A DNA stretch of 64,000 nucleotides from positions 680,885 through 744,884 of the forward strand of contig NZ_JAFCKT010000002.1 in the NCBI RefSeq assembly GCF_018129985.1, written 5' to 3'. Positions 41,975-50,281 of the stretch are shown piece after piece. The number at the start of each line of letters is the position of its first letter. The first letter of the stretch is position 1. This stretch comes from Bradyrhizobium sp. SZCCT0148 (GTDB lineage: Bacteria; Pseudomonadota; Alphaproteobacteria; Rhizobiales; Xanthobacteraceae). The translations under genes and the position numbers were made by a program. Under the pieces are notes generated by a model. It was not told the DNA's origin. It saw nothing but the letters and a program-made list of their open reading frames with translations, and did not search any database.

Positions 41975-43426
41975 ATGAACATGAACATCATGAACGTCGA
42001 CTACTCGACCAAGATTCCCAACAACGTCAATCTCGCCGAAGACCGTCAGGTGCTCAAAGCCCTGGAAGGCTGGCATCCCGGCTACATGGATTGGTGGAGC
42101 GACATGGGGCCGGAAGGTTTCCAGGAATCGCTGGTGTATCTGCGCACCGCTTACTCGGTCGACCCGCGCGGCTGGGCCAAGTTCGACTATGTCCGCATGC
42201 CCGAATATCGCTGGGGCATTCTGCTAGCTCCTCAGGAAGAGAACCGCGTCGTGCCATTCGGCGAGCATTATGGCGAGCCGGCCTGGCAGGAAGTCCCGGG
42301 CGAGCATCGCGCCATGCTGCGCCGCCTGATCGTGATTCAGGGTGACACCGAGCCGGCTTCTGTCGAGCAGCAGCGCCATCTCGGCAAGACCGCGCCCTCG
42401 CTCTACGACATGCGCAATTTGTTCCAGGTCAATGTCGAGGAAGGCCGCCATCTCTGGGCGATGGTCTACCTGCTGCAGAAATATTTCGGCCGCGACGGCC
42501 GTGAGGAGGCCGATGATCTCCTGCGCCGCCGCTCCGGCGATGCCGATGCCCCGCGCATGCTCGGCGCCTTCAACGAGGCCACGCCGGACTGGCTCTCCTT
42601 CTTCATGTTCACCTATTTCACCGACCGCGACGGCAAGATGCAGCTGCACAGCCTCGCGCAGTCCGGCTTCGATCCGCTGTCGCGCACCTGCCGCTTCATG
42701 CTGACGGAAGAAGCGCACCACATGTTCGTCGGCGAGACCGGCATCACCCGCGTCGTGCAGCGCACCTGCGATGCGATGCGCGAGGCCGGCATCACCGATC
42801 CCACCGACATCGCCAAGGTGCGCGCACTCGGCGTGATCGATCTTCCGACCATCCAGAAGAAGCTGAACCTGCACTATACGCTGTCGCTCGACCTGTTCGG
42901 CTCGGAGGTCTCGACCAACGCGGCCAACGCCTTCAACGCCGGCATCAAGGGCCGATATCACGAGACCCAGATCGAGGACGATCACCAGCTCAAGAATGCC
43001 ACCTATCCGGTGCTGAAGTTCATCGACGGCGAGATCAAGCTGGTCGACGAGCCCGCGCTGACTGCACTCAACATGCGCCTGCGCGACGATTACAGCCAGG
43101 ACTGCGTCAAGGGCCTGTTGCGCTGGAACAAGGTGATCACGACTGCAGGCTACGATTTCCAGCTCAAGCTGCCCAACGTCGCCTTCCACCGCCACATCGG
43201 CGAGTTCAAGAACATCCACGCGACGCCCGACGGCCTGCTGATCGACGATGCCACCTGGGCGAAGCGCAAGGACGATTGGCTGCCCTCGACCGCCGACGGC
43301 GACTTCATAACCTCGCTGATGCAGCCCGTCACGGAAAGCGGCAAGTTCGCCTCGTGGATCTCGCCCCCGAAAGTCGGCATCGACAACAAGCCGGGCGATT
43401 TCGAGTACGTGAAGATCGAGTCGTAA
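41975..43426 (+). CDS. boxB: BoxB, benzoyl-CoA 2,3-epoxidase oxygenase component
   Basis: This 483-residue di-iron oxygenase would insert oxygen into benzoyl-CoA to make the 2,3-epoxide. Carboxylate/histidine helices that fit the di-iron site are seen around NVEEGRHLWAMVYLLQ and MLTEEAHHMFVGET. The length is typical of BoxB. The ATG at 41975 has AGGAGA upstream; in-frame ATGs further up lie in the repeat. BoxB needs the reductase BoxA, which is not in this window. A strong terminator follows, and its last 39 codons are duplicated at 44515-44627. Confidence 0.93.
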   Translation: MNMNIMNVDYSTKIPNNVNLAEDRQVLKALEGWHPGYMDWWSDMGPEGFQESLVYLRTAYSVDPRGWAKFDYVRMPEYRWGILLAPQEENRVVPFGEHYGEPAWQEVPGEHRAMLRRLIVIQGDTEPASVEQQRHLGKTAPSLYDMRNLFQVNVEEGRHLWAMVYLLQKYFGRDGREEADDLLRRRSGDADAPRMLGAFNEATPDWLSFFMFTYFTDRDGKMQLHSLAQSGFDPLSRTCRFMLTEEAHHMFVGETGITRVVQRTCDAMREAGITDPTDIAKVRALGVIDLPTIQKKLNLHYTLSLDLFGSEVSTNAANAFNAGIKGRYHETQIEDDHQLKNATYPVLKFIDGEIKLVDEPALTALNMRLRDDYSQDCVKGLLRWNKVITTAGYDFQLKLPNVAFHRHIGEFKNIHATPDGLLIDDATWAKRKDDWLPSTADGDFITSLMQPVTESGKFASWISPPKVGIDNKPGDFEYVKIES

Positions 43427-43477
43427 GACGATCGCCGGCTATGGCCGTCACCGATCGACGGACCATAACCAATCAAA

Positions 43478-43507
43478 ACAAAGCCCCGCTCGGTGCCGGG
43501 GCTTTGT
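43478..43507. terminator. Bidirectional terminator between boxB and the porin gene
   Basis: AAAGCCCCG and CGGGGCTTT form a 9-base stem with an 8-base loop, A-rich before and T-rich after, so it would work for boxB and for the convergent porin gene. Confidence 0.85.
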
Positions 43508-43529
43508 TGTCCGAGAGGGCGTCTTTCGA

Positions 43530-44291
43530 TCAGTAGCGGGCGACCACCGGGCCGCCGAAGCGGTAGTTGATGCGGGCGGTGACCACATCGATATCTTGAC
43601 GGATGGTGTCGCTGCGCGAGGGGCCTGCAAACGGCGCCACAAAGTTGAAACTGATGTCGCGCTTGCCCATGAACAAGTGATTGTACTCGACCGCGAGCGA
43701 CCAGTTCGGGGCGAAGCCAAATTCGATGCCGGTCCCAACGGCGGCGCCCCACCGGGTCTCGCTCGCACGATCGAACACGGCGCCGGTCGGGATGTCGATA
43801 CCCTCATACTTGTCGTGGGCGACAGCAGCGCCACCCTTCACATACCAAAGGACGTTATTCCAGGCGTAGCCGACCTGACCGGTGAACAGGCCGAAGGCGT
43901 CAACCTTGCTGCGGTTGATCTGGCCGAAGGGAGCGGGGAATACGAGGCTGGTATTGGACCCCGTGAAATTGGCCCAGTTGCCTTGCGCCTCGAGACCGAA
44001 AACCCAGTTGGTGGCCTGCCAGCGATAGCCGATCTGGCCACCGACCGTGCCGCCGGTCGCATCGTGGCATCCTTCGGTAGCGACTGGACCGGGAACACCG
44101 AGCACGGAGAAATTGTCCCAGCACTTGCGGGCCCAGCCGCCGCCGCCGTTGGCGCCGATATAGAAGCCGGTCCAGTTGTAGACGGCAGCGACCGGGACCG
44201 GCGCCTTGGTGTAGGGCCGGGCTGCCAGATCCGCCGCAACAGCCGATCCAGTGAGTGCCGCCGAAATCGCGAGCGTGGCGATTACCTTCAT
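43530..44291 (-). CDS. Omp25/RopB-like outer membrane beta-barrel protein
   Basis: This 253-residue secreted protein has a signal peptide MKVIATLAISAALTGSAVAA, then DLAARPYTKAPVPVAAVYNW and WTGFYIGANGGGGWA, the usual start of rhizobial Omp25-type barrels. Alternating hydrophobic strands and the ending VTARINYRFGGPVVARY fit an eight-stranded barrel. It lies between boxB and a duplicated fragment of boxB, so it seems to have been placed there by a rearrangement. An upstream ATG at 44315 would extend the signal region without benefit. Confidence 0.85.
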   Translation of the reverse strand: MKVIATLAISAALTGSAVAADLAARPYTKAPVPVAAVYNWTGFYIGANGGGGWARKCWDNFSVLGVPGPVATEGCHDATGGTVGGQIGYRWQATNWVFGLEAQGNWANFTGSNTSLVFPAPFGQINRSKVDAFGLFTGQVGYAWNNVLWYVKGGAAVAHDKYEGIDIPTGAVFDRASETRWGAAVGTGIEFGFAPNWSLAVEYNHLFMGKRDISFNFVAPFAGPSRSDTIRQDIDVVTARINYRFGGPVVARY

Positions 44292-44514
44292 TGTATTGGC
44301 AACTCTGTCTTGCATCGCAAATTTGATCCGAAGATTATTGGGTTTCAGGCAGATTGCTATCACCGGAACGACACAGTGAGTTCCAAAAATGGGCTGTGGC
44401 GACCGACGAGAGCAGCCCTCGGTGGTGGCTGCTCTCCGCAATCAGCTTTTGGCGACGGACACTCTGGTCAATCGCGCCATGAGACGGTTGCGCCCCGCTC
44501 GACGACTGCGGTGA

Positions 44515-44627
44515 TCTGGGCGAAGCAGGACGATTGGCCGCCCTCGACCGCCGACGGCGACTTCATCACCTCGCTGATGCAGCCCGTCACCGAGAGCGGT
44601 AAGTTCGCCTCGTCGATCTCGCCGCCT
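44515..44627 (+). pseudogene. Duplicated 3' fragment of boxB
   Basis: About 113 bases match boxB 43255-43371 with roughly 7 differences per 100 and one 3-base deletion, in the same orientation. The translation WAKQDDWPPSTADGDF parallels boxB WAKRKDDWLPSTADGDF, and TSLMQPVTESGKFAS is identical. No upstream part of boxB is present, so this is a remnant. It directly abuts the end of the short-chain dehydrogenase gene. Confidence 0.85.
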
Positions 44628-45426
44628 ACCCCGCGATCTCCAGCCCCGCATTCGCGTACACCACGCCGCCATCCACCGCGATGGTGTTGCCGACCACGTA
44701 GTCGCCGGCACGCGAGGCGAGATAGATCGCGACGCCCGCCATGTCCTCGTCGCTGCCGATCCGGCGCGAGGGAATGCGTTTGGCGACGTCGTCGGCGTGG
44801 TCCCGCGCGGCGCGGTTCATGTCGGATTTGAACGCGCCCGGCGCGATCGCGGTGACGTTGATGTTGTCCTTGACCAGCTTGGTCGCCATGCGCCGTGTCA
44901 GATGGATCACGGCGGCCTTGCTGGCGGCGTAGGAATAGGTCTCGCTGGGATTGACGAAGATGCCGTCGACCGAGGCGATGTTGATCACCTTCGCCGGCCG
45001 TTCGTGCGAGGCCGCCGCGCGCAGCGGTTTTGCCAGCGCCTTGGTCAGGAAGAACAGCGACTTGACGTTGAGGTCCATCACCTTGTCCCAGCCGCTTTCA
45101 GGGAATTCGTCGAACTCCGCGCCCCAGGCCGCGCCGGCATTGTTGACGAGGATGTCGAGCTTCGGCTCCAGCTTGATGATCTCGGAAGCGAGCCTGTCGC
45201 AGCCCTCGACGGTGGAGATGTCGATCGGCAGCGCGATGCATTCGCCGTCATATTGCGCGCTCAGCTCCTTGGCCGTGGCCTCGCACGGTCCGGCCTTGCG
45301 CGCGGTGATGTAGACCTTTGCCGCGCCGGCGCTGAGAAATCCTGCCGCGATCATCTTGCCGATGCCGCGCGAGCCGCCGGTCACAAGCGCGACGCGGCCT
45401 TTGAGCGAAAACATATCCTTGAACAT
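44626..45426 (-). CDS. Short-chain dehydrogenase/reductase
   Basis: This 266-residue classical SDR has the cofactor motif TGGSRGIGK near residue 14, NNAG in the middle and the catalytic YSYAASKAA. The ATG at 45426 has GGGAGG upstream. It is convergent with the box cluster and might act on a CoA-linked or alcohol intermediate, but relatives are too varied to assign a substrate. The boxB fragment ends at its stop codon. Confidence 0.88.
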   Translation of the reverse strand: MFKDMFSLKGRVALVTGGSRGIGKMIAAGFLSAGAAKVYITARKAGPCEATAKELSAQYDGECIALPIDISTVEGCDRLASEIIKLEPKLDILVNNAGAAWGAEFDEFPESGWDKVMDLNVKSLFFLTKALAKPLRAAASHERPAKVINIASVDGIFVNPSETYSYAASKAAVIHLTRRMATKLVKDNINVTAIAPGAFKSDMNRAARDHADDVAKRIPSRRIGSDEDMAGVAIYLASRAGDYVVGNTIAVDGGVVYANAGLEIAG

Positions 45427-45519
45427 GGTGCCTCCCTGGGTTGGCGTTGTTTTGGGCGGGGAGGGGAGGGGAGTCAAGGAAGGGGCCGAGAGGCGCGCGC
45501 GCCAACGGAGTTTGCGCGC

Positions 45520-46578
45520 CTACGCCGCGGCGATCCGGCGGAAGCCGTTCCACATCGCGGTCGCGGCACCCGAGGTCAGCACCGGCAGGATCCGCGCGTC
45601 CTGGTAGTTGCCGTTGAGCGAGACGCGCGGCAGCGCCGTCATGTGGGCGGCATTGTCGGCGAACAGCATGCCGGGCCGCGTCGTCACCGCGGTCTTGAAG
45701 CCTGCCGTTGCAGCAAGCCCGAATTCGCGTACGCCGGCGGCCTCGCGATCGCCATAGGGATAGGCGAGATGCAGCACGGGACGGTCCAGCGCCTGCTCGA
45801 TCCGCGCGCGGCTCGTGGCGATCTCCTGCGCGGCGACGTCTTCGGTTTGCTTGGCGAGATTGCAATGGCTGACGCTATGCGCGCCGATCGTGACCAGCGG
45901 ATCGGCGGCGAAGCTCTTCAATTCAGTCCAGGACAGGCAGAGGCTGCGGCACAGCGCTGGCATGTCGACGTGGTGTGTCGCGCAGAGCGCCTCGATCTCC
46001 CGCTTGAGATCATGCTCGCCGGGCAGCGCGCGCAGCCAGTCGTGCAGGCGGTCGAACGCGGCCTGCTTGGCCACAGGCGTTGTCGTATCGAGCCGCAGCG
46101 CGGAATGGCCGATCATGACGTCGATCTGCTCGGCCTTGGCGATCACGGCCTCCAGCGCCGCCCACCACAGCCGCCCGGTGCCTTCGGCAAAATCGCTCGC
46201 GACATAGACCGCCAAAGGCGCGTCAAATTCGCGCAGCACGGGCAGCGCGTAGTCGAGATTGTCGCGATAGCCGTCGTCGAGGGTGAAGGCGGCGAAGCGG
46301 CGGTCGAACCGGCCCTGCACCAGCCGCTCATGCAGCTCGTCCATGCTGACGATGTCGATGTCGCGCGAGCGCAGATGGCACAGCGCCGCGCGCAGGAATT
46401 CGGGGGTGACTTCGAGATGCCGGTTTGGCTGGAACGCCGCCTCCCGGGCCGGCCGCACGTGGTGCAGCATGAAAATGGCGCCGACGCCCGACAAGAGCGG
46501 GCGCAGCAAATGGTGCGCCCCGCTGAAGTAAAGTGCTCCCAGCCCGGCGCGGATGACGTTGTTACGCAGTTGTTTCAT
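45520..46578 (-). CDS. Polysaccharide deacetylase-family protein
   Basis: This is a 352-residue NodB-homology protein. FTLDDGYRDNLDYALPVL contains the Asp-Asp metal/base motif, IGAHSVSHCNLAKQ the H-x3-H metal motif, and LAYPYGDREAAGV the YPYG motif of such enzymes. A short hydrophobic N-terminal segment (LYFSGAHHLLRPLLSGV) could anchor it to the membrane. It would deacetylate a cell-surface polysaccharide or xenobiotic amide; no glycan cluster is nearby. The start at 46578 excludes a non-conserved upstream stretch. Confidence 0.85.
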   Translation of the reverse strand: MKQLRNNVIRAGLGALYFSGAHHLLRPLLSGVGAIFMLHHVRPAREAAFQPNRHLEVTPEFLRAALCHLRSRDIDIVSMDELHERLVQGRFDRRFAAFTLDDGYRDNLDYALPVLREFDAPLAVYVASDFAEGTGRLWWAALEAVIAKAEQIDVMIGHSALRLDTTTPVAKQAAFDRLHDWLRALPGEHDLKREIEALCATHHVDMPALCRSLCLSWTELKSFAADPLVTIGAHSVSHCNLAKQTEDVAAQEIATSRARIEQALDRPVLHLAYPYGDREAAGVREFGLAATAGFKTAVTTRPGMLFADNAAHMTALPRVSLNGNYQDARILPVLTSGAATAMWNGFRRIAAA

Positions 46579-46742
46579 GACCGGCTGGCAGACTCTGGCA
46601 TTCCGCCCGCAACTTACGGAAGAACCCTTGAAGAAAAAGTTAGTCGGATTGTCGAGCCGGCGCCCTCGGAAGGGCGCCATTTCCGGTTTGACAGCCCGCC
46701 AAGGGTTTGTTTTGTCTCCGTTTCCAGAGTTCGGGTCGTCGA

Positions 46743-48137
46743 ATGCAGAAGCTTTTTAGGTGGGCCAGCAAATGGTGGCTGGGGCTGATTCCCCTGGCCG
46801 TCATGTGGGGATTTGCGGCCTGGAATAACACCTTACCGGTCGAAGCCGACCTGTCGGCCCGCAGTTCGGCCGCGCTGAAGGATACCGTTCTGGACAAGAC
46901 CCGGATCGCCGTGGACGGCCGCGATGTCAGCTTGGCCGCTGATGCCTTCTCCGAGGAGGGGCGCCGGGACGCCGTGATGGCGGTCGAGACCGTCCCCGGC
47001 GTACGCCTGGTCGACGACCGGACCCGCCTTGCTCCCGAGGCCAAACCCTTCGTCTGGAACGCCGAGCGCGACGTGGTGCGGGTGACCCTGTCGGGCTCCG
47101 CGCCGTTGCCGTCGATGAAGGGCCGGCTGGCCGAGGCGGCCCGCAAGGAGGTCGGCGGCGTCGAGGTGGCCGACCAGATGGGGCTGGCGCGCGGGGCGCC
47201 GCCGCGGTTCGAGGCCGCCGCGATGTTGCTGCTGGACCAGATCGGCAAGCTGAAGGACGGCAAGATCACGATCACCGACACCAAGGTCAATCTCTCGGGC
47301 ATGGCGCGCGATCTCGGTGGCCGCGAGGCGATCGCGGCGGCGCTGAAGAACCTGCCCGAAGGCTTCTCGATCGCGGCCAACGACGTCAAGGCGCCGCCTT
47401 ATATCTTCCAGGCCTACAAGGATCCGGTCGCCGCGACCGTGACGCTGACCGGCTACGTGCCCGACAACACCATCCACGCGGCGATCGCCACCAGCGCCGC
47501 GCGAAAATTCTTCACCGAGAAAGTCGTCGACAACCTCAAGGCCAGCGTCGGCGCGCCCGGCTCCTTCAACACGGCCGTGATCGCCGCACTCGGCGCGCTG
47601 TCGCGGCTGTCGACCGGCACGCTCGTGGTCTCCGACCGCGAGGTGAAGCTGTCGGGCGATGCGCTCTACGAGGCGGCCGCCAACGACATCCGCGCCGGCC
47701 TCGGCAAGGACTTCCCGAAGAACTGGCAGTACAAGCCGGAGATCACCGTGAAGCCCGCGGCAGGCCCGGTCGACGGCACCGTGTGCCAGCAATTGTTCAC
47801 GGACCTTCTCGCCAAGGGCAAGATTCGCTTCGCGGCCAAGCGCGCCGACATCGATCCGGATTCCGCCGCCATCCTCGATCACCTGATCGAGACGGCGCTG
47901 CGCTGCCCCAACACCAATGTCGAGGTGGCCGGACATACCGACGCCGACGGCGAGGACGGCTTCAACCGGGCTCTCTCCGAGAAGCGTGCGCAGGCGGTGA
48001 TCGACTATCTGGTCAAGGCCGGCCTGCCCGCCAGCCGCTTCACCGCAACCGGCCATGGCAGCACGCAGCCGGTCGCCGGCAACGACACCGATGAAGGCAA
48101 GGCGCAGAATCGCCGCATCGAATTTCTGGTGAGGTGA
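46743..48137 (+). CDS. OmpA-family protein with BON-like repeats
   Basis: This 464-residue protein has one N-terminal membrane anchor (LGLIPLAVMWGFAAWN), tandem BON-like modules at about 40-330 (repeated VKLSG/VNLSG strand patterns), and a C-terminal OmpA peptidoglycan-binding domain at about 355-464 (VEVAGHTDADGEDGFNRALS and RAQAVIDYLVKAG). It probably ties the inner membrane to the cell wall, in the manner of ArfA-type proteins. The next gene starts 2 bases later. Confidence 0.85.
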   Translation: MQKLFRWASKWWLGLIPLAVMWGFAAWNNTLPVEADLSARSSAALKDTVLDKTRIAVDGRDVSLAADAFSEEGRRDAVMAVETVPGVRLVDDRTRLAPEAKPFVWNAERDVVRVTLSGSAPLPSMKGRLAEAARKEVGGVEVADQMGLARGAPPRFEAAAMLLLDQIGKLKDGKITITDTKVNLSGMARDLGGREAIAAALKNLPEGFSIAANDVKAPPYIFQAYKDPVAATVTLTGYVPDNTIHAAIATSAARKFFTEKVVDNLKASVGAPGSFNTAVIAALGALSRLSTGTLVVSDREVKLSGDALYEAAANDIRAGLGKDFPKNWQYKPEITVKPAAGPVDGTVCQQLFTDLLAKGKIRFAAKRADIDPDSAAILDHLIETALRCPNTNVEVAGHTDADGEDGFNRALSEKRAQAVIDYLVKAGLPASRFTATGHGSTQPVAGNDTDEGKAQNRRIEFLVR

Positions 48138-48139
48138 CG

Positions 48140-48436
48140 ATGCCCTATCTCGTCTCGTTCCATCTGGGCTGGCTGATCGGCTCGCTGCTGCTGGGCTTCT
48201 GCATGGGCTGGATCTCGGTGGTCCAGCGCGGCAACGGCACCTCGAAGGTGACGGCGCGCTGGCTCGCCGCGCTGGCTGCCGCCCTGGTCGCGGCTTCGTT
48301 CGCACACGTCGTCCCGGGCCGCTTCGGCTATTGGCTCGATCTCGGCCTGATCATGTCCGCCAGCTACCTGGTCGGCTGCACCATCGGCGCCTGGCTGCGC
48401 GACCGCGTGGTCTCGCGCAGTATGCGGACCAGCTGA
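48140..48436 (+). CDS. Small membrane protein paired with the OmpA-family protein
   Basis: This 98-residue protein has three hydrophobic segments (LGWLIGSLLLGFCMGWISVV, WLAALAAALVAASFAHVV and LGLIMSASYLVGCTIGAWL). It follows the OmpA-family gene with a 2-base gap and is surely in the same operon. I do not recognise the family; a helper or partner of the upstream protein is likely. Confidence 0.72.
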   Translation: MPYLVSFHLGWLIGSLLLGFCMGWISVVQRGNGTSKVTARWLAALAAALVAASFAHVVPGRFGYWLDLGLIMSASYLVGCTIGAWLRDRVVSRSMRTS

Positions 48437-48496
48437 AGCTTTTCGACCTGCACCCTCATGCGTAGGCACGGCATTCGAATTGGCGAAAACCATCGA

Positions 48497-48524
48497 TTGA
48501 CTTTAATACGTACGTACGTATTAT
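48497..48524 (+). promoter_or_regulatory. Promoter of tetR, probably giving a leaderless message
   Basis: TTGACT (48497-48502) and TATTAT (48519-48524) are spaced by 16 bases. The predicted transcription start falls at about 48530-48532, on the ATG at 48531. No ribosome-binding sequence precedes the ATG. Confidence 0.6.
48504..48523. promoter_or_regulatory. Perfect 20-base palindrome, TetR operator
   Basis: TAATACGTACGTACGTATTA is fully self-complementary and fills the space between the -35 and -10 elements, overlapping the -10. A TetR dimer bound here would block its own promoter and so the whole downstream operon. Confidence 0.85.
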
Positions 48525-48530
48525 ATGTGT

Positions 48531-49121
48531 ATGCCCAAACCTTCCCTTAAAGATGCCATCCTCGATGCCGGCCTGAAGGTCATGTTCCGTACCGGCTACC
48601 ACGGCACCAGCGTGCGCGATGTCACCGCCGCGGCCGGCGCACCGCAGGGATCCTTCACCAATCATTTCCGCTCCAAGGAAGCATTCGCTTCGGAGGTGCT
48701 CGATCGTTATTTCGAGATCACGAAGGGGTTGGTCGCGGAGGCGCTCGAAGACGCCTCGCTGACCCCGCGGGCGCGGCTCAAGCGCTATCTCGACATCATC
48801 ACCGGCCGGCTTGAAGCCGACGGCTATGGACGCGGCTGCCTCATCGGCGATCTCAGCCTGGAAGCGGCCGGCAGCAGCGAGATGCTGCGAACCCGCCTTG
48901 CCGAAATCTTCGCCGAATGGCGCATGCCCTTCGCGGCCTGCATCGCTGAAGCGCAGAGAGATAGCGAGATCGATCCCGAATTCGAGCCGGGGGAGCTTGC
49001 CGACTTCCTGCTGGCATCCTGGCAAGGCGCGATCCTGCGCATGAAAGTCGACCGCACACCCGAGGCGCTCGAGCGCTTCAAGATCATCGCCTTCAAGACT
49101 GTCTTTAAGGAGCCGACATGA
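48531..49121 (+). CDS. TetR-family repressor
   Basis: This 196-residue TetR-type protein has an N-terminal helix-turn-helix (about 5-52) with GTSVRDVTAAAGAPQGSFTNHF, and the rest forms the ligand domain, resembling the TetR_C_6 type with YGRGCLIGDLSLEAAG. It overlaps the dehalogenase gene by 4 bases, so it heads a tetR-dehalogenase-SelW-GNAT operon under its own palindrome. A halogenated compound or its alcohol product could be the ligand, but this is inferred. Confidence 0.9.
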   Translation: MPKPSLKDAILDAGLKVMFRTGYHGTSVRDVTAAAGAPQGSFTNHFRSKEAFASEVLDRYFEITKGLVAEALEDASLTPRARLKRYLDIITGRLEADGYGRGCLIGDLSLEAAGSSEMLRTRLAEIFAEWRMPFAACIAEAQRDSEIDPEFEPGELADFLLASWQGAILRMKVDRTPEALERFKIIAFKTVFKEPT

Positions 49122-50023
49122 GCAAGCAGGCCGAGATCCTCATCCGCAGCGCCGCGGTGCTGGGAAGCACAATGGCTTATCGCGACACGGGCGCGCAGGA
49201 TGCGCCGGTCGCGCTCTTCCTTCACGGCAATCCGACGTCGTCACATATCTGGCGAAACATCCTGCCCTTGGTGGCGCCGGTGGCGCATTGCATTGCGCCA
49301 GATCTCATCGGCTTCGGCTGCTCGGGCAAGCCCGATATCGCCTACCGGTTCTTCGACCATGTTCGCTATCTCGACGCGTTGATCGAACGCCTGGGCATCT
49401 CATCGGCCTATCTGGTGGCGCAAGATTGGGGCACGGCGCTCGCCTTTCATTTGGCGGCGCGCCGACCGGCCTTCGTGCGCGGCCTCGCCTTCATGGAGTT
49501 CATCCGGCCGATGCCGACCTGGCAGGATTTCCATCAGGTCGAGGCGGCGCGCCAGACGTTCCGCAAATTCAGGACGGAGGGCGAGGGCGAGGCCATGATC
49601 CTGGAGGCGAACGCCTTCGTCGAGCGCGTGCTGCCGGGCGGCATCATGCGCCGTTTGGAGGACGACGAGATGGAGCCTTATCGCGCACCCTTTCCGACCC
49701 CGGACAGCCGCCGTCCGACGCTCGCTTTCCCTCGTGAACTGCCGATCGCCGGTGAGCCCGCCGACGTCTATCAAGCGCTGCAATCGGCTCACGCGTCGCT
49801 CAAAGCGTCAGCATATCCTAAGCTGCTATTCGCAGGCGAGCCTGGCGCCATCGTCTCTCCCGAATTTGCCGAGACCTTCGCTGCCTCGCTGACGCACTGC
49901 GCGCTCGTCCGCCTCGGGCCCGGCCTGCACTACCTCCAGGAGGATCACTCCGACGCGATCGGCCGTTCCGTTGCCGGCTGGATCGCCGGCATCGAAGCAG
50001 TGCGTCCCGGGCTTGCGGCCTGA
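49118..50023 (+). CDS. dbeA: Haloalkane dehalogenase, DbjA/DbeA type
   Basis: This 301-residue alpha/beta hydrolase would hydrolyse haloalkanes to alcohols and halide. The nucleophile is D103 in AQDWG, the acid E127 in AFMEF and the base H271 in GLHYLQEDH; halide contacts are N38 and W104. The sequence is very close to DbjA of Bradyrhizobium but lacks the nine-residue insert DbjA has near residues 140-148. In that it matches DbeA of B. elkanii, whose triad numbering (103/271/127) is identical as I recall. I44 and Q102, linked to the second chloride site of DbeA, are also present. Confidence 0.9.
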   Translation: MSKQAEILIRSAAVLGSTMAYRDTGAQDAPVALFLHGNPTSSHIWRNILPLVAPVAHCIAPDLIGFGCSGKPDIAYRFFDHVRYLDALIERLGISSAYLVAQDWGTALAFHLAARRPAFVRGLAFMEFIRPMPTWQDFHQVEAARQTFRKFRTEGEGEAMILEANAFVERVLPGGIMRRLEDDEMEPYRAPFPTPDSRRPTLAFPRELPIAGEPADVYQALQSAHASLKASAYPKLLFAGEPGAIVSPEFAETFAASLTHCALVRLGPGLHYLQEDHSDAIGRSVAGWIAGIEAVRPGLAA

Positions 50024-50034
50024 AGGAGGACGAG

Positions 50035-50262
50035 ATGTCGGACGTGACCATCATCTATTGCAGGCCTTGCGGATACGAGAAGCGCGCCAAAGAAGCGGCC
50101 GCGGCGCTGTGCCGGCAACTGGGGCTGGAAGCCGATCTGGTCCCCGGCAAGGGCGGTGTTTTCCAGGTCAAGGTCGGCGACCGGATCGTCGCCAGCCGTA
50201 GCAAAGGCCATTTCCCTGACGGTAACGACATCGTCGCTGCCGTCACCGCCGCGCGGGTCTGA
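50035..50262 (+). CDS. SelW/Rdx-family thioredoxin-like protein
   Basis: This 75-residue protein has the Rdx fold: a strand, then CRPC (CxxC) at residues 9-12, a helix, and the GGVFQVKVGDRIVASRSKGH hairpin. It is the bacterial cysteine form of selenoprotein W and probably takes part in thiol redox. It lies 11 bases after the dehalogenase gene, with GGAGG before its ATG, so the two are coexpressed. Confidence 0.85.
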   Translation: MSDVTIIYCRPCGYEKRAKEAAAALCRQLGLEADLVPGKGGVFQVKVGDRIVASRSKGHFPDGNDIVAAVTAARV

Positions 50263-50281
50263 GCCAGGGAGGGCTTTCGCG

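Noticed and set aside
44353..44385. GGAACGACACAGTGAGTTCC-like inverted repeat upstream of the porin gene
   Set aside because: The 5-base arms are too short and too far from the gene start to call an operator, and it does not match the EcfG spacing.
44797..46788. A plus-strand open frame of over 600 codons opposite the SDR and deacetylase genes
   Set aside because: It crosses two well-supported minus-strand genes and shows no recognisable fold.
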